NCBI GenBank assembly: GCA_012838305.1
Contig: DUPN01000050.1
Coordinates: 19,962-83,961, forward strand
Reading direction: 5' to 3'
DNA from: Bacillota bacterium
GTDB lineage: Bacteria; Bacillota; Limnochordia; Darwinibacteriales; Darwinibacteriaceae
Length of the DNA: 64,000 nucleotides
Shown piece after piece: positions 31,329 through 41,808 of this stretch. The notes under the pieces were generated by a model. The model saw nothing but the letters and a program-made list of their open reading frames with translations, did not search any database and was not told the origin of the DNA. The translations under genes were made by a program, and so were the position numbers. Positions within the stretch are counted from its first letter, which is position 1; each line of letters begins with the position of its first letter.

Positions 31329-33062
31329 GTGGATGAAAACATTGGAATGATAAATAAAGAGGAGGTCATGCGTCATACTGCTGCCCACATTATGGCCCAA
31401 GCGGTCTTGAGGCTGTGGCCCGAGACGAAAATCGCCATCGGACCTGTGATCAAGAACGGTTTTTACTATGACTTTGACCTAGAACACAGGTTTTCTCCTG
31501 AGGATCTGGAGACGATTGAAGCGGAAATGGAGAAGATCATTGCAGAAGATCTGCCCATTGTCCGAGAAGAGCTCACCCGGGATGAAGCTGTGGAAATGTT
31601 TGCAGCCCAGAAGCAAGATTACAAACTGGAGCTATTGGAGGGACTGGATGAGGGGATCAGCATCTACCGCCAGGGCGAGTTTGTGGATCTCTGTCGAGGA
31701 CCGCACCTAGAATCCACTGCAAAGGTCAAGCATTTCAAGCTGCAGAATGTGGCCGGTGCATATTGGCGCGGTGATTCCAAACGACCGATGCTGCAGAGGA
31801 TCTATGGTTTGGCCTTCCAGAACGGCAAGGACCTCAGGGCCCATCTGCGCATGCTAGAAGAAGCGGCCAAGCGGGACCACCGAGTGCTGGGACGTCAATT
31901 GGATTTGTTCAGCATCCAAGACGAGGGACCTGGTTTCCCCTTCTTCCACCCCAAGGGAATGGTACTGCGCAACTGTCTCGAGGAGTATTGGCGTGAGGAA
32001 CATCGCAAGCATGGATATGTGGAAATCAAGACTCCCATCATGCTTCACGAAGATCTCTGGCATCGTTCAGGGCACTGGGACAACTACAAGGACAATATGT
32101 ACTTCTCCACCATTGACGAGCAGACATTCGCCATCAAACCCATGAACTGTCCCGGTGCTATGTTGCTGTACAAACGTAAGCTGCACTCCTATCGGGATCT
32201 GCCGATTCGAATGGCGGAAATGGGCTTGGTGCACCGCCACGAGTTGTCAGGAACGCTGCACGGTCTGATGCGAGTTCGCGCCTTTACCCAGGATGATGCG
32301 CACATCTTTATGCTCCCCAGCCAAATCCAGGAGGAGATCGAAGGGGTGATTGACTTTGTGGATGAGGTCTACAAAGCCTTCGGGTTTAAGTACCACGTGG
32401 AGCTGTCCACCAAGCCCGAAAACGCCATTGGTGATGACCAGATGTGGGATACCGCCATCGAAGCCCTGCGACAGTCTCTGGAGTCCAAAAGGCTCGACTA
32501 TGTAGTCAATGAAGGTGATGGCGCTTTTTATGGACCGAAGATCGATTTCCATCTTGAAGACAGCATTGGACGGACCTGGCAATGCGCCACAATTCAACTG
32601 GACTTTGCCATGCCGGAGCGCTTCGACCTCACCTACATCGATGAGGACAACGAGCGCAAACGCCCTGTGATGATCCATCGAGTGCTTTACGGTGCTTTGG
32701 AACGCTTCATGGCGATTCTGGTGGAGCACACAGCAGGGGCTTTCCCCACTTGGCTTGCTCCCGTGCAGGTGCAGGTGATCCCCGTAGGCGATGATTATCT
32801 CCACTACGCTCATGAAGTAGAGAACATCCTCTTCAAGGAAGGAATACGTGTAGAAGTAGACGGCAGAGGGGAAAAACTAGGCAAGAAGATTCGCGAAGCC
32901 CAGCTGCAGCAGATCCCCTACATGCTCATCGTAGGGCAAAAGGAGCAGGAAGCCCAAAAAGTAGCTGTACGGCATCGCCGAGGCGGCGATCTAGGAACGC
33001 TGGACACCCTTGAGTTCATCAACAGAGTTAAGGAAGAGATTGCTCAAAAGAAACAGGACTGA
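31329..33062 (+). CDS. thrS: threonyl-tRNA synthetase, apparently without N-terminal TGS domain
   Basis: HTAAHIMAQAV and DLCRGPHL editing-domain motifs; MNCPGAMLLYK, RHELSGTLHGLMRVRAF; GTG start after AAAGGAG RBS, upstream ORF lies in the T-box. Confidence 0.95.
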   Translation: MDENIGMINKEEVMRHTAAHIMAQAVLRLWPETKIAIGPVIKNGFYYDFDLEHRFSPEDLETIEAEMEKIIAEDLPIVREELTRDEAVEMFAAQKQDYKLELLEGLDEGISIYRQGEFVDLCRGPHLESTAKVKHFKLQNVAGAYWRGDSKRPMLQRIYGLAFQNGKDLRAHLRMLEEAAKRDHRVLGRQLDLFSIQDEGPGFPFFHPKGMVLRNCLEEYWREEHRKHGYVEIKTPIMLHEDLWHRSGHWDNYKDNMYFSTIDEQTFAIKPMNCPGAMLLYKRKLHSYRDLPIRMAEMGLVHRHELSGTLHGLMRVRAFTQDDAHIFMLPSQIQEEIEGVIDFVDEVYKAFGFKYHVELSTKPENAIGDDQMWDTAIEALRQSLESKRLDYVVNEGDGAFYGPKIDFHLEDSIGRTWQCATIQLDFAMPERFDLTYIDEDNERKRPVMIHRVLYGALERFMAILVEHTAGAFPTWLAPVQVQVIPVGDDYLHYAHEVENILFKEGIRVEVDGRGEKLGKKIREAQLQQIPYMLIVGQKEQEAQKVAVRHRRGGDLGTLDTLEFINRVKEEIAQKKQD

Positions 33063-33074
33063 TAAGAGGAGCGT

Positions 33075-33118
33075 AAAGGGCAGAGTCACTGGTCCGATGA
33101 CCAATTGACTCTGCCCTT
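33075..33118. repeat. long inverted repeat between convergent thrS and hypothetical gene (possible terminator, no clear T-tract)
   Basis: aagggcagagtca...tgactctgccctt. Confidence 0.6.
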
Positions 33119-33130
33119 CGCCTACTCATC

Positions 33131-33613
33131 TCACCAAGTGTGTTTCAGAGAATAGGTTCTGAAGTCATTATGTGTGCCGGCCAATAGCAATCCAAGTGCC
33201 AGCAGCACCCGCAGATCCTTCAGCAGAGGATGGGGATCCTGAACCCCTTCAGCCATCAGAAAGGGCACCTTACGAACATGCTCCAAGAACTCCAATTGCT
33301 CATCTGTGAAGCCCGTCAACAGCTTCAGATCCCCTTCCGGCACCAAACTCCGCAATTCTTGGGGTATCCGTTCCAGATCGCCTTCCTGGAAATTGCCATA
33401 GAATGTTCTCCATTGGTCAGTGCTTAAGCCAAGAAACTCTGCAATTTGGGCATTGTTGGCGTATCCCTTTTGCGCGCAGTCAACGGCAATCTTCACCCTC
33501 AACTGAGGATGTCCCTCACACGCCTTCTGCAGGAAGTCCAAAGATGCCTGGACATACGAAGATTCTGAACGAAGAATATTTACCTTCCTCCCGTTTACCC
33601 TCCCTGGTGCCAT
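33131..33613 (-). CDS. hypothetical protein with possible HTH segment
   Basis: 160-aa ORF in intergenic space; GYANNAQIAEFLGLSTDQWRTFYGNF resembles a helix-turn-helix. Confidence 0.6.
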   Translation of the reverse strand: MAPGRVNGRKVNILRSESSYVQASLDFLQKACEGHPQLRVKIAVDCAQKGYANNAQIAEFLGLSTDQWRTFYGNFQEGDLERIPQELRSLVPEGDLKLLTGFTDEQLEFLEHVRKVPFLMAEGVQDPHPLLKDLRVLLALGLLLAGTHNDFRTYSLKHTW

Positions 33614-33684
33614 TACTATTCTAGGCCGTTCTCAAAAATCCTGCTTGTTTTTTTAATTTTTTATCACTATGTCTGATAATTGTA

Positions 33685-34677
33685 TTATTGTACACTTGGA
33701 TCGGTGGGAACACGTAACAGATCGCCAACTTGGAGGCTGTTAGGATTGGAAATACCATTCTCCTCGGCAATCAGCCGATACAGACTGGGGTCCCCCAACA
33801 ACTCTCCCGCAATGGACCACAAATTGTCCCCGCGCTTCACAACATATTCCACATAGCGAGGTACCGTTGGCGGCGGAGCAATGGTGGTTGTTTCCCGCGC
33901 TGGGGCTGCGGTCTCAGAATCCTCAGTTCCTGGTGCAGGAGATTCCCTGCGAGGAGCGCTTTCCGGCTGCACAGGCTGCATGGTAACCACAGGATCTGGC
34001 TCCATGGCGGTCTGGGTCAGCGGCTGCGGCGGAGGTTCCGGCTGGAAGTACATGTCCCGAATAATGGAGTAGCCTGCTGTACCGCCCAGGATCAGCAAGA
34101 ACACAATCAACACCGCCACGACCATTCTCAGCCAAGGACTGGGTCGATCCAGGGCAATACCCACTTCATTTTCGGCCATATCCCTCAGCACATAATAGCC
34201 GTCTAAACGGCTCCACTCGCCATCGACCACACGATAGGCCGCCCTTTCACTTCCCTGCGTGTCCATGACATAAGCGACTTGCCAGGGTTTGGGGAAGAAA
34301 CGTTGGTGTTGCTCCCGATCGAGCTTGGACAGGAAGACGCCGAATCCTGGATGGGTATGGACCCAGCCAAGGATCTCCTCCCCCGCCTTCAAGGCCATTT
34401 GCACAGTCCTGTAATGATCCTGGTTAATCACCAGGCGCGAAGCATCACTTTTTTGAGGAATGGGCACAAAACGCTCCACCATGAGTTCGTATTGCTCAGC
34501 TGACTTGAGCTCTTGCTTTCTTCCAACCAAAAACCCGCCGTGTTCACCGAGGGAATGGAGATGCGAAAATTGATCGATGGCCAGCATGACTTCCTCGCGA
34601 AAAACCAGGCGCGGAAAAGGACCGGCCTTACCCACTAAGAATCGTCTGGTGGAAAAGGTTATGCGTTCTTTACCCAA
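33685..34677 (-). CDS. JAMM/MPN+ metalloprotease domain - TM helix - LysM domain protein
   Basis: JAMM residues E45 (GEHGG) and HTHPGFGVFLSKLD; TM helix about aa 183-205; Pro-rich linker; LysM YVVKRGDNLWSIAGELLGDPSLYRLIAEENGISNPNSLQVGDLLRVP. Confidence 0.85.
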   Translation of the reverse strand: MGKERITFSTRRFLVGKAGPFPRLVFREEVMLAIDQFSHLHSLGEHGGFLVGRKQELKSAEQYELMVERFVPIPQKSDASRLVINQDHYRTVQMALKAGEEILGWVHTHPGFGVFLSKLDREQHQRFFPKPWQVAYVMDTQGSERAAYRVVDGEWSRLDGYYVLRDMAENEVGIALDRPSPWLRMVVAVLIVFLLILGGTAGYSIIRDMYFQPEPPPQPLTQTAMEPDPVVTMQPVQPESAPRRESPAPGTEDSETAAPARETTTIAPPPTVPRYVEYVVKRGDNLWSIAGELLGDPSLYRLIAEENGISNPNSLQVGDLLRVPTDPSVQ

Positions 34678-34688
34678 GGCACTCCCCC

Positions 34689-35612
34689 CTAAAATATGCT
34701 GAAGTCGAGAACGTCTGACAAACGTCGCAACATGCTGATGCCCACCACGCTATTGCCCTTACGATCCAGGGCAGGTCCATAGGTGGCCAGGCCGTACTGT
34801 CCGGGAACCACGCCCAAAATCCCACCGGAAATTCCACTCTTGGCGGGAATCCCCACCTGGATGGCGAACTCCCCGGACCCATTATACATACCGCAAGTGA
34901 CCATAAAGGTAGACACTAGACGAACGGCATTGGCAGAGACAATGGGGGTACCGGCTCCATTTATACCTTTCGCAGCCAAGAACATGCCTATGCGGGCAAG
35001 GTCCGCACAATTTACTAAAATGGAGCATTGGCGAAAGTACAGATCAAGGACTTCTTCTACATCACCTTCCAGGCCGTTGATATCTTTCAGGAAGTAGGCT
35101 AACGCACGATTGCGATGGCCCGTCTCCTTTTCTGACAAATAAACCGCTTCGTCAATTTCTATCGGCCGATCAAGGATGCTTTCCAGGAGCCCAGAAATCA
35201 GAGAGAAGCGCTCCTCCACGGAAGCGCCTGGAATGAGAGAGCAAACGGCAATCGCCCCCGCGTTAATCATGGGATTCAGGGGCTTCTGCTCCGACGTCTC
35301 CAGCTTGACAATGCTGTTAAAGGAGTCCCCGGTTGGTTCAGAACCAACTTTGGCAAAGACCACCTCGACGCCGCGCCGCTCCAAGGCCACCAACAGGCTA
35401 AAGACCTTAGAGATACTCTGGAGCGTAAAATTCTGTCGCGTATCCCCAGCTTCAAAAAGCCCCCTCGCGGTCATCATGGCTACTCCTGCCATCTGGGGGT
35501 CAGCCTTCTTCAACTCCGGTATATAGCTGGGTAATTGACCGCGCTCTGCATGCTTGCGGCATTCCTGCACTACCTCATTCAAAAGCCCGCTGTAGTCAAA
35601 GACAGAACTCAC
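34689..35612 (-). CDS. glsA: glutaminase
   Basis: GQLPSYIPELKKADP; QSISKVFSL; PLNPMINAGAIAV; NCADLARIGMFLAAKGINGAGTPI; GTG start after ggaggtagagac. Confidence 0.94.
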   Translation of the reverse strand: MSSVFDYSGLLNEVVQECRKHAERGQLPSYIPELKKADPQMAGVAMMTARGLFEAGDTRQNFTLQSISKVFSLLVALERRGVEVVFAKVGSEPTGDSFNSIVKLETSEQKPLNPMINAGAIAVCSLIPGASVEERFSLISGLLESILDRPIEIDEAVYLSEKETGHRNRALAYFLKDINGLEGDVEEVLDLYFRQCSILVNCADLARIGMFLAAKGINGAGTPIVSANAVRLVSTFMVTCGMYNGSGEFAIQVGIPAKSGISGGILGVVPGQYGLATYGPALDRKGNSVVGISMLRRLSDVLDFSIF

Positions 35613-35661
35613 GTCTCTACCTCCAATACAGAACCCATGAGAATCGGCAAAGAGATAGACC

Positions 35662-36858
35662 CTAGGCAGGGTCGTTAAGGGCGCTCCAGACACGAATGGT
35701 ATCCTTCCCTGCCTCCTTTGCTTGATACATGGCCTGGTCTGCAAACAAGAGCAGTTGGTGCTTATCTTTGGCATCTTGAGGCGCCGAAGAAATACCGATC
35801 GATACGGTAATAGGCTTAGTCCAAACGGTCCCCTGGAGGGATTCTAGATTAGTCACGATCCGCTGGGCTACGCGCTGTGCACCGTCACCGGACATATCCC
35901 TGAGCAGCACAACAAACTCGTCACCGCCGTAGCGAATGACCCTATCACCCGATCGGATGCTACTATTAACTGTTTCTACCAACTTCTTAAGGACTTTATC
36001 GCCTTCGCAATGCCCATAGGTATTGTTGTAATCAGAAAAATCGTCAACATCAATGAAAAGCAGGGATGTCGCCTCCTGGGACGGTTCCCCCAGCCAACTG
36101 GTTAAGTAGCGGAAATTGTAGGCTCCAGTCATCTCGTCAACAACCAGTTCTTCCTCCAGTTCCTGCCGGCGGGCCCGCTCACTGCTGACTTCCGCCGCAG
36201 CCTTGAGCAGTCCCGACAGATTCAGTAGTAACAGAGAAAAGGCCAAAATACCCCAAAGTCCATAGCTGATGCCAAAAAACGTGAAGATGACCCCAATGAA
36301 TGCGTTACTCAAATTGCTGTAGAAATTGGGCCACCCCAGCTCTCGGATCTGGTCAAACCAGGTGACTCCCCTCCAGATGGAAACCAGGAGGCAGACTAGG
36401 GCTATGTTGGCAAAAATATAGGCTAAGATACCCCCTGACAGAGCCAGAACGAAGCCCAACCCTGTCGTGCCAAACGTCCTGCTAAAAAGTTGAAGGGTAA
36501 TGGAACCCAAGAAGGTGCACAGGGCAAATTGGGCGGCGTTAAACATCGTCCGCTGCCACTCCTTTTTATGCCTGACACCGTCATAGATACCCCCCAGCAC
36601 CGAAATGGCCATGGCCGGAGTTGGACCGCAGAAATACATGAGGGGCAGCACAGCAGCGGTACTCAAAGAATATTCAATACGATCTCCTATCCGCACCACA
36701 ACGGTCTGCAGATAGAGCATCAAAGCACCAAGTATAAGCATAAAGGGCCAGTTGGCCCAATCCGGGTTTTGATAAAAGGCAATCCCCACAACAACGGTGA
36801 TAACTGCTATCACATAGATGGCCGCGTAAAATAACCTTTCTGATCCTTTAGGCTCCAA
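35662..36858 (-). CDS. membrane-bound diguanylate cyclase (GGDEF domain)
   Basis: multi-TM N-terminus; intact active site RYGGDEFVVLL. Confidence 0.92.
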   Translation of the reverse strand: MEPKGSERLFYAAIYVIAVITVVVGIAFYQNPDWANWPFMLILGALMLYLQTVVVRIGDRIEYSLSTAAVLPLMYFCGPTPAMAISVLGGIYDGVRHKKEWQRTMFNAAQFALCTFLGSITLQLFSRTFGTTGLGFVLALSGGILAYIFANIALVCLLVSIWRGVTWFDQIRELGWPNFYSNLSNAFIGVIFTFFGISYGLWGILAFSLLLLNLSGLLKAAAEVSSERARRQELEEELVVDEMTGAYNFRYLTSWLGEPSQEATSLLFIDVDDFSDYNNTYGHCEGDKVLKKLVETVNSSIRSGDRVIRYGGDEFVVLLRDMSGDGAQRVAQRIVTNLESLQGTVWTKPITVSIGISSAPQDAKDKHQLLLFADQAMYQAKEAGKDTIRVWSALNDPA

Positions 36859-36934
36859 GTAAGCACCCCCCCGGGCAACGCTTTACTAATTATGGTATTT
36901 CTGTGTTAATCAGCAATGTCCTGCCAGATCTGGT

Positions 36935-37543
36935 TTACTTCGTTAAAAAAGGCTTTTTCTGCGAGGAGTCATCAACAAATTGGAGGATTGACTGTAAGAT
37001 CTCGCCTCTTCCCTGACCTGTTTGTGCGGAAAACAAAAGTGGTGCTGTGCCCAGCGAGTCACGGATGATCTTGGTCTGGCGTCCATACTGCCCCCGGCTG
37101 ATCTTGTCCAGCTTCGTGGCAATCAGGACATAGGGCATGTCCATGGTCTGCAGCCACTGGCTCATGGTCTGATCATCTGCGGTGGGCGTATGTCGCACAT
37201 CAACTAGGTGCAAGACGCCAACCAAATTGGGGCGGCCCATGAGGTAGGTCTCAATCATGGGTCTCCATTTTTTGCGGACCGACTCGGGCACCTTAGCAAA
37301 CCCGTAACCGGGCAGATCGACCAAACAAATCGTGTCCACCCGGTAAAAGTTCAAGGTCTGGGTGCGTCCAGGCTGATTGGATGTACGGGCAAACTTCTTT
37401 CTGTTAACGAGAGTATTAATGAGAGATGACTTGCCAACGTTGGAACGACCCACCAGAGCGATTTCCTTGCGATCATGGACGGGATAGCCCTTAGGGTCCA
37501 CTGCGCTGGTGAGAAACTCGGCGTTATGCAGATTCAAGCTCAT
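36935..37543 (-). CDS. engB: ribosome biogenesis GTP-binding protein YsxC/EngB
   Basis: [53 protein letters not shown]. Confidence 0.95.
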   Translation of the reverse strand: MSLNLHNAEFLTSAVDPKGYPVHDRKEIALVGRSNVGKSSLINTLVNRKKFARTSNQPGRTQTLNFYRVDTICLVDLPGYGFAKVPESVRKKWRPMIETYLMGRPNLVGVLHLVDVRHTPTADDQTMSQWLQTMDMPYVLIATKLDKISRGQYGRQTKIIRDSLGTAPLLFSAQTGQGRGEILQSILQFVDDSSQKKPFLTK

Positions 37544-39981
37544 GTCCTCTCTCCCATCCACGGTTCACCCCCGGCGGGAAGATTCGGTAGCATGAAGGGC
37601 AAAGGACCCTCGCTCTCCGCGACCGGATACAAGGCATGACCGAGGACCTCATCCATGTGTTCAACCAAGGAGATCTGCAACTTGCCCAACACAGAACTTG
37701 GGATTTCTTCCAAGTCTTTTTCGTTATCCACAGGAAGCAGAACATGGGTGATGCCCGCGCGGTGAGCGGCCAAAAGCTTTTCCTTTACACCGCCGATGGG
37801 CAGCACTCTGCCGCGCAGCGTGATCTCGCCTGTCATGGACAATTCATGTCGTACGGGGCGATTGGTGAGCGCGCTGGCTAAGGCTGTGGCTATGGTGATC
37901 CCAGCAGAGGGGCCGTCTTTTGGAATAGCACCCTCAGGAATGTGCATGTGGATATCACATCTCTCATGGAACTTGGGATCGATACCCAGTTCCGCAGCCC
38001 TAGACCTGAGGTAGCTCAGGGCGGCCTGGGCCGATTCACGCATCACTTCACCGAGTTTTCCGGTGAGAGTCAACTTCCCTTTACCATCGACCACTGTCAC
38101 CTCAATAGAGAGGATCTCCCCACCCACCGTGGTAAAGGCCAGACCTGTGGCGACTCCCACCTTGTCTTCCGTATTGGCTTGGCTCTGATGGTAGCGGGGG
38201 ATGCCCAGGTACTTGTGCACGTTGCTCACAGTAACGCGGGCACTTTGGGTTTGTCCCTTCACAATTTCTGTAGCCACCTTACGGCATACAGTGCCCAAAC
38301 GCCGCTCTAAGGTGCGAACCCCGGCTTCTTTGGTGTATTCATGAATAATCCTGTAAATGGTGTTATCGGAGATTTGCAGCTGCTCCGGTGTCAAACCATT
38401 GCTCTTAAGCTGTTTAGGCCAGAGATGCCGCCTGGCGATCTCAAACTTCTCATATTCGGTGTAACCGGGAATCTCGATCACTTCCATTCTGTCCCGCAAG
38501 GGAGGGGGAATGGAGTGCAAGACATTGGCTGTGGTGATGAAGAGGATCTCGGAAAGATCAAAGGGAACCTCGAGATAATGATCGCCGAAGCGATGATTCT
38601 GCTCCGGATCAAGCACCTCTAAGAGGGCGGAGGCAGGATCACCCCGGAAATCGGATGCCAGTTTGTCCACTTCGTCCAGGACAATGACGGGGTTAAGGCT
38701 GCCCACAGTCTTCAGAGTCTGGATGATTCGACCAGGCATCGATCCAATGTAGGTGCGGCGATGCCCTCGGATCTCCGCCTCGTCCCGCACACCCCCCAAT
38801 GACAGACGGGAGAAATTGCGGTTCAAAGCAGTGCCCACAGACTGGGCCAGCGATGTCTTGCCCACTCCAGGGGGACCAACAAGACACAGAATCGGTCCCT
38901 TCGAGGACTTCGTCAGTTGCCGAACAGCCAAAAACTCCAGGATTCGCTCCTTCACCTTGTCCAAGCCAAAGTGATCCCGATCGAGAAGTTCCTCCGCGAC
39001 ATTAAGATCCAATCGATCCTTGGTCCGTTTGGACCAGGGCAATGCGAGCATCCAATCGATATAATTGCGGACAACAGTGGCCTCCGCGGCCATGGGAGCC
39101 ATACGTTCTAGCCGATGGATCTCATGAAGAACCTTAGCTTTAGCCTCTTTCGGAAGTTTGGCCTTTTCCAATTTATCTTTTAGTTCATCAATCTCGGTGG
39201 AGCCCCGTTCGTCCCGCTCACCGAGCTCCATTTGGATGGCTTTGATCTGCTCCCGCAGGTAGTACTCCCGTTGCGCCTTCTCCATCTGTTTACGCACGCG
39301 CTGCTGAATATTTTTCTCCATGCTCAGGATTTCACCCTCGCGGTAGAGCAAACCTAAAATAGCCTCCAGCCGTTTATCGACGGGAAATATCTCCAGCAGC
39401 CGTTGTTTCTCCTTGAAAGCTACGTTCAACTGGCTGGCAATTGTATCCGCGAAACGGTGAACATCCTCAATACTGCTCACCGTCAATAATACCTCGGCCG
39501 GTATTTTCTTGCCAAGGCGCACATACTTTTCAAACTCCTCACGCACAATGCGCATTAACGCCTCGCGCTCGTAACGATCCATCTCTCCGACTGTTTCAGG
39601 AACAGGTGTTACAAAGGCCTCGTAATAGCCTTCAGCATCATCAATATGCTCCAAGTTTACTCTGGAGATACCCTCCACTAAAACCCGGATCTGACCTTCT
39701 GGCACTTTGAGCAGCTGTTTCACCTCGCACAAAGTACCGACATCATAAATATCTTCAGGCTGCGGATCCTCCGTAGCCACCAGATGCTGAGCCGCCAAAA
39801 CAATACGGCCGTCCCTGAGCATAGTCTGCTCAACGGCTTCGATGGAGCGGACACGCCCCACCTCAAGCGGCGTTACCATGTAGGGAAACACCAGAGTTCC
39901 ACGGAGAGGTAGCAACGGATAAGTTTGGGACTTAATTGGTTGTACCATTTCTACACCCCCATAGTATCGTTCTATGTCCAT
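37540..39981 (-). CDS. lon: ATP-dependent endopeptidase La (Lon); true start may be ATG at 39948
   Basis: [29 protein letters not shown] catalytic Ser; full-length Lon. Confidence 0.97.
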   Translation of the reverse strand: MDIERYYGGVEMVQPIKSQTYPLLPLRGTLVFPYMVTPLEVGRVRSIEAVEQTMLRDGRIVLAAQHLVATEDPQPEDIYDVGTLCEVKQLLKVPEGQIRVLVEGISRVNLEHIDDAEGYYEAFVTPVPETVGEMDRYEREALMRIVREEFEKYVRLGKKIPAEVLLTVSSIEDVHRFADTIASQLNVAFKEKQRLLEIFPVDKRLEAILGLLYREGEILSMEKNIQQRVRKQMEKAQREYYLREQIKAIQMELGERDERGSTEIDELKDKLEKAKLPKEAKAKVLHEIHRLERMAPMAAEATVVRNYIDWMLALPWSKRTKDRLDLNVAEELLDRDHFGLDKVKERILEFLAVRQLTKSSKGPILCLVGPPGVGKTSLAQSVGTALNRNFSRLSLGGVRDEAEIRGHRRTYIGSMPGRIIQTLKTVGSLNPVIVLDEVDKLASDFRGDPASALLEVLDPEQNHRFGDHYLEVPFDLSEILFITTANVLHSIPPPLRDRMEVIEIPGYTEYEKFEIARRHLWPKQLKSNGLTPEQLQISDNTIYRIIHEYTKEAGVRTLERRLGTVCRKVATEIVKGQTQSARVTVSNVHKYLGIPRYHQSQANTEDKVGVATGLAFTTVGGEILSIEVTVVDGKGKLTLTGKLGEVMRESAQAALSYLRSRAAELGIDPKFHERCDIHMHIPEGAIPKDGPSAGITIATALASALTNRPVRHELSMTGEITLRGRVLPIGGVKEKLLAAHRAGITHVLLPVDNEKDLEEIPSSVLGKLQISLVEHMDEVLGHALYPVAESEGPLPFMLPNLPAGGEPWMGERT

Positions 39982-40000
39982 TGTATCATAGTTTGGAAAA

Positions 40001-41704
40001 TCAGGGAATTATCCCCGAAGAGATTTTAGGAGACGCTCCCAATAAGCCATGAGTGTTGAGGGCTGTGAAGGGAACGTGACTTTGCCCCTCGCCGGCCTCC
40101 AAAAGTGCATGCTCCAGCACTTCAGAGATCTTCTTCACGGGCACAATCTCGATCCCGGGTATCGTGGCCAAAATGTCCTGCCAGTTCGCTGCGGGAATGA
40201 GCACCTTGGTGATCCCCTCTTCCGCTGCAGCTCTGACCTTAGGTACAATCCCACCAACAGCCTTAACCCAGCCATGAATCGTCACTTCCCCCGTCATGGC
40301 CACATGACTGGTGACCGGCCGGTTGGTTAAAGCCGACGTTACAGCTGTGACCATGCTAACTCCTGCCGAAGGACCGTCAACGGGAACTCCGCCTGGGAAA
40401 TTAATATGGATGTCATAGTCTTGGGGATTCAGCCCCAGACAGGCTTTGAGCACCGTAAAGACATTGTCGACTGAGCAGCGAGCCTGGGAGCGGCGGCGCA
40501 TCGTGCGTCCCTGCCTTCCGAACTCCTCTTCTTCCATCACCCCCGTCACCTGCATACGTCCCTGGTTTGGTCCAACCAGGATGGCGGTGGCTTCTACCTC
40601 GATCACGGTTCCAATATTCGGTCCGTACATGGCCAGACCATTGACCACCCCTACTGTGGGATCCTGGCGAATTTCGCTCTGCGGTCGAGGCGCATACTGC
40701 CCGCAGTTGAGTACCCATTCAATATCGGCTTTGGCAATACTGCTGCGACCATCCGTGGTCACCACTCCGGCAGCGATTTGGACAATGTTCACCGCGTCAC
40801 GGCCATTGCTGGCAAAACGCTTGATTTCGCCCAGGGCCTCAGGATCCAGGGGGTATTGGATCCTCTTGGCGGCATTGTCAGCGATAACTCCAATCTCTTC
40901 GGGACTTAGATTGCGAAAGAATACCTCCAGGCAACGGGAGCGCAGTGCTGGCGGAAGATCTGAGGCCAGACGGGTTGTGGCACCTATCAGCCGAAAGTCC
41001 GCAGGCAAGCCATGTTCGAAAATCTCACGAATGTGTGCCGGGATATTATGATCTTCCGAGGAGTAGTAGGCGCTGTCCAGGAACACTTTGCGATCTTCCA
41101 GCACCTTCAGGAGCTTATTGAGCTGAATGGGATGGAGTTCCCCGATTTCATCAATGAAGAGCACTCCGCCATGGGCCTTGGTCACCGCTCCAGGCTTTGG
41201 TTGAGGGATTCCGGCCACCCCTAAGGGGCCTGCCCCCTGGTAAATGGGATCATGAACCGAACCCAGTAGAGGATCTGCGATGCCGCGCTCGTCAAAACGG
41301 GCGGTTGTTGCGTCGACTTCGACAAAGACCGCATCACGTTGAAAAGGAGACAAGGGATTGGACTTGGCCTCCTCCAGCACAACCCGGGCCGCGGCAGTCT
41401 TGCCCACACCTGGAGGGCCGTAAACAATGACGTGCTGGGGATTGGGTCCGCACAAGGCAGCCCTTAACGCCTTCAGCCCATCGTCCTGCCCAATGATCTC
41501 CTGAAAATCCCTGGGTCTTGTTAATTCTGACAGCGGCTCGGTAAGGCGAATGGCCTTCAGCCTTGCCAGCTTATCCATCTCCTTTCTGGACTCCCGATCA
41601 ACAGCAGATTTCGTACCTTGCTGCTGCCGTAGGAGATTCCAGAAATAGAGGCCAATGACGATAGCAAAAAACAGATTGATCAATCCGAGGATACCCATGA
41701 TCAC
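40001..41704 (-). CDS. lonB: LonB-type membrane-anchored ATP-dependent protease
   Basis: N-terminal [38 protein letters not shown]; sits between lon and clpX. Confidence 0.92.
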   Translation of the reverse strand: MIMGILGLINLFFAIVIGLYFWNLLRQQQGTKSAVDRESRKEMDKLARLKAIRLTEPLSELTRPRDFQEIIGQDDGLKALRAALCGPNPQHVIVYGPPGVGKTAAARVVLEEAKSNPLSPFQRDAVFVEVDATTARFDERGIADPLLGSVHDPIYQGAGPLGVAGIPQPKPGAVTKAHGGVLFIDEIGELHPIQLNKLLKVLEDRKVFLDSAYYSSEDHNIPAHIREIFEHGLPADFRLIGATTRLASDLPPALRSRCLEVFFRNLSPEEIGVIADNAAKRIQYPLDPEALGEIKRFASNGRDAVNIVQIAAGVVTTDGRSSIAKADIEWVLNCGQYAPRPQSEIRQDPTVGVVNGLAMYGPNIGTVIEVEATAILVGPNQGRMQVTGVMEEEEFGRQGRTMRRRSQARCSVDNVFTVLKACLGLNPQDYDIHINFPGGVPVDGPSAGVSMVTAVTSALTNRPVTSHVAMTGEVTIHGWVKAVGGIVPKVRAAAEEGITKVLIPAANWQDILATIPGIEIVPVKKISEVLEHALLEAGEGQSHVPFTALNTHGLLGASPKISSGIIP

Positions 41705-41749
41705 TTCACTCCTCTCCGAGACTCACACTCTATTATGCCCGGGGAGAAG

Positions 41750-41784
41750 AAAAAGGATAAGCCGGAACAAATCCGACTTATCCT
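41750..41784 (-). terminator. intrinsic terminator after clpX
   Basis: minus strand AGGATAAG(t)CGG-atttgtt-CCG(g)CTTATCCT then TTTTTC. Confidence 0.8.
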
Positions 41785-41808
41785 GAAGTTGACCATTTGG
41801 TTTGCACC

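Noticed and set aside
33685-34677. Assigning the JAMM protein to a bacterial ubiquitin-like conjugation or CBASS/Bil operon
   Set aside because: No E1, E2, Ubl or CD-NTase genes adjacent; neighbours are glutaminase and a hypothetical protein.
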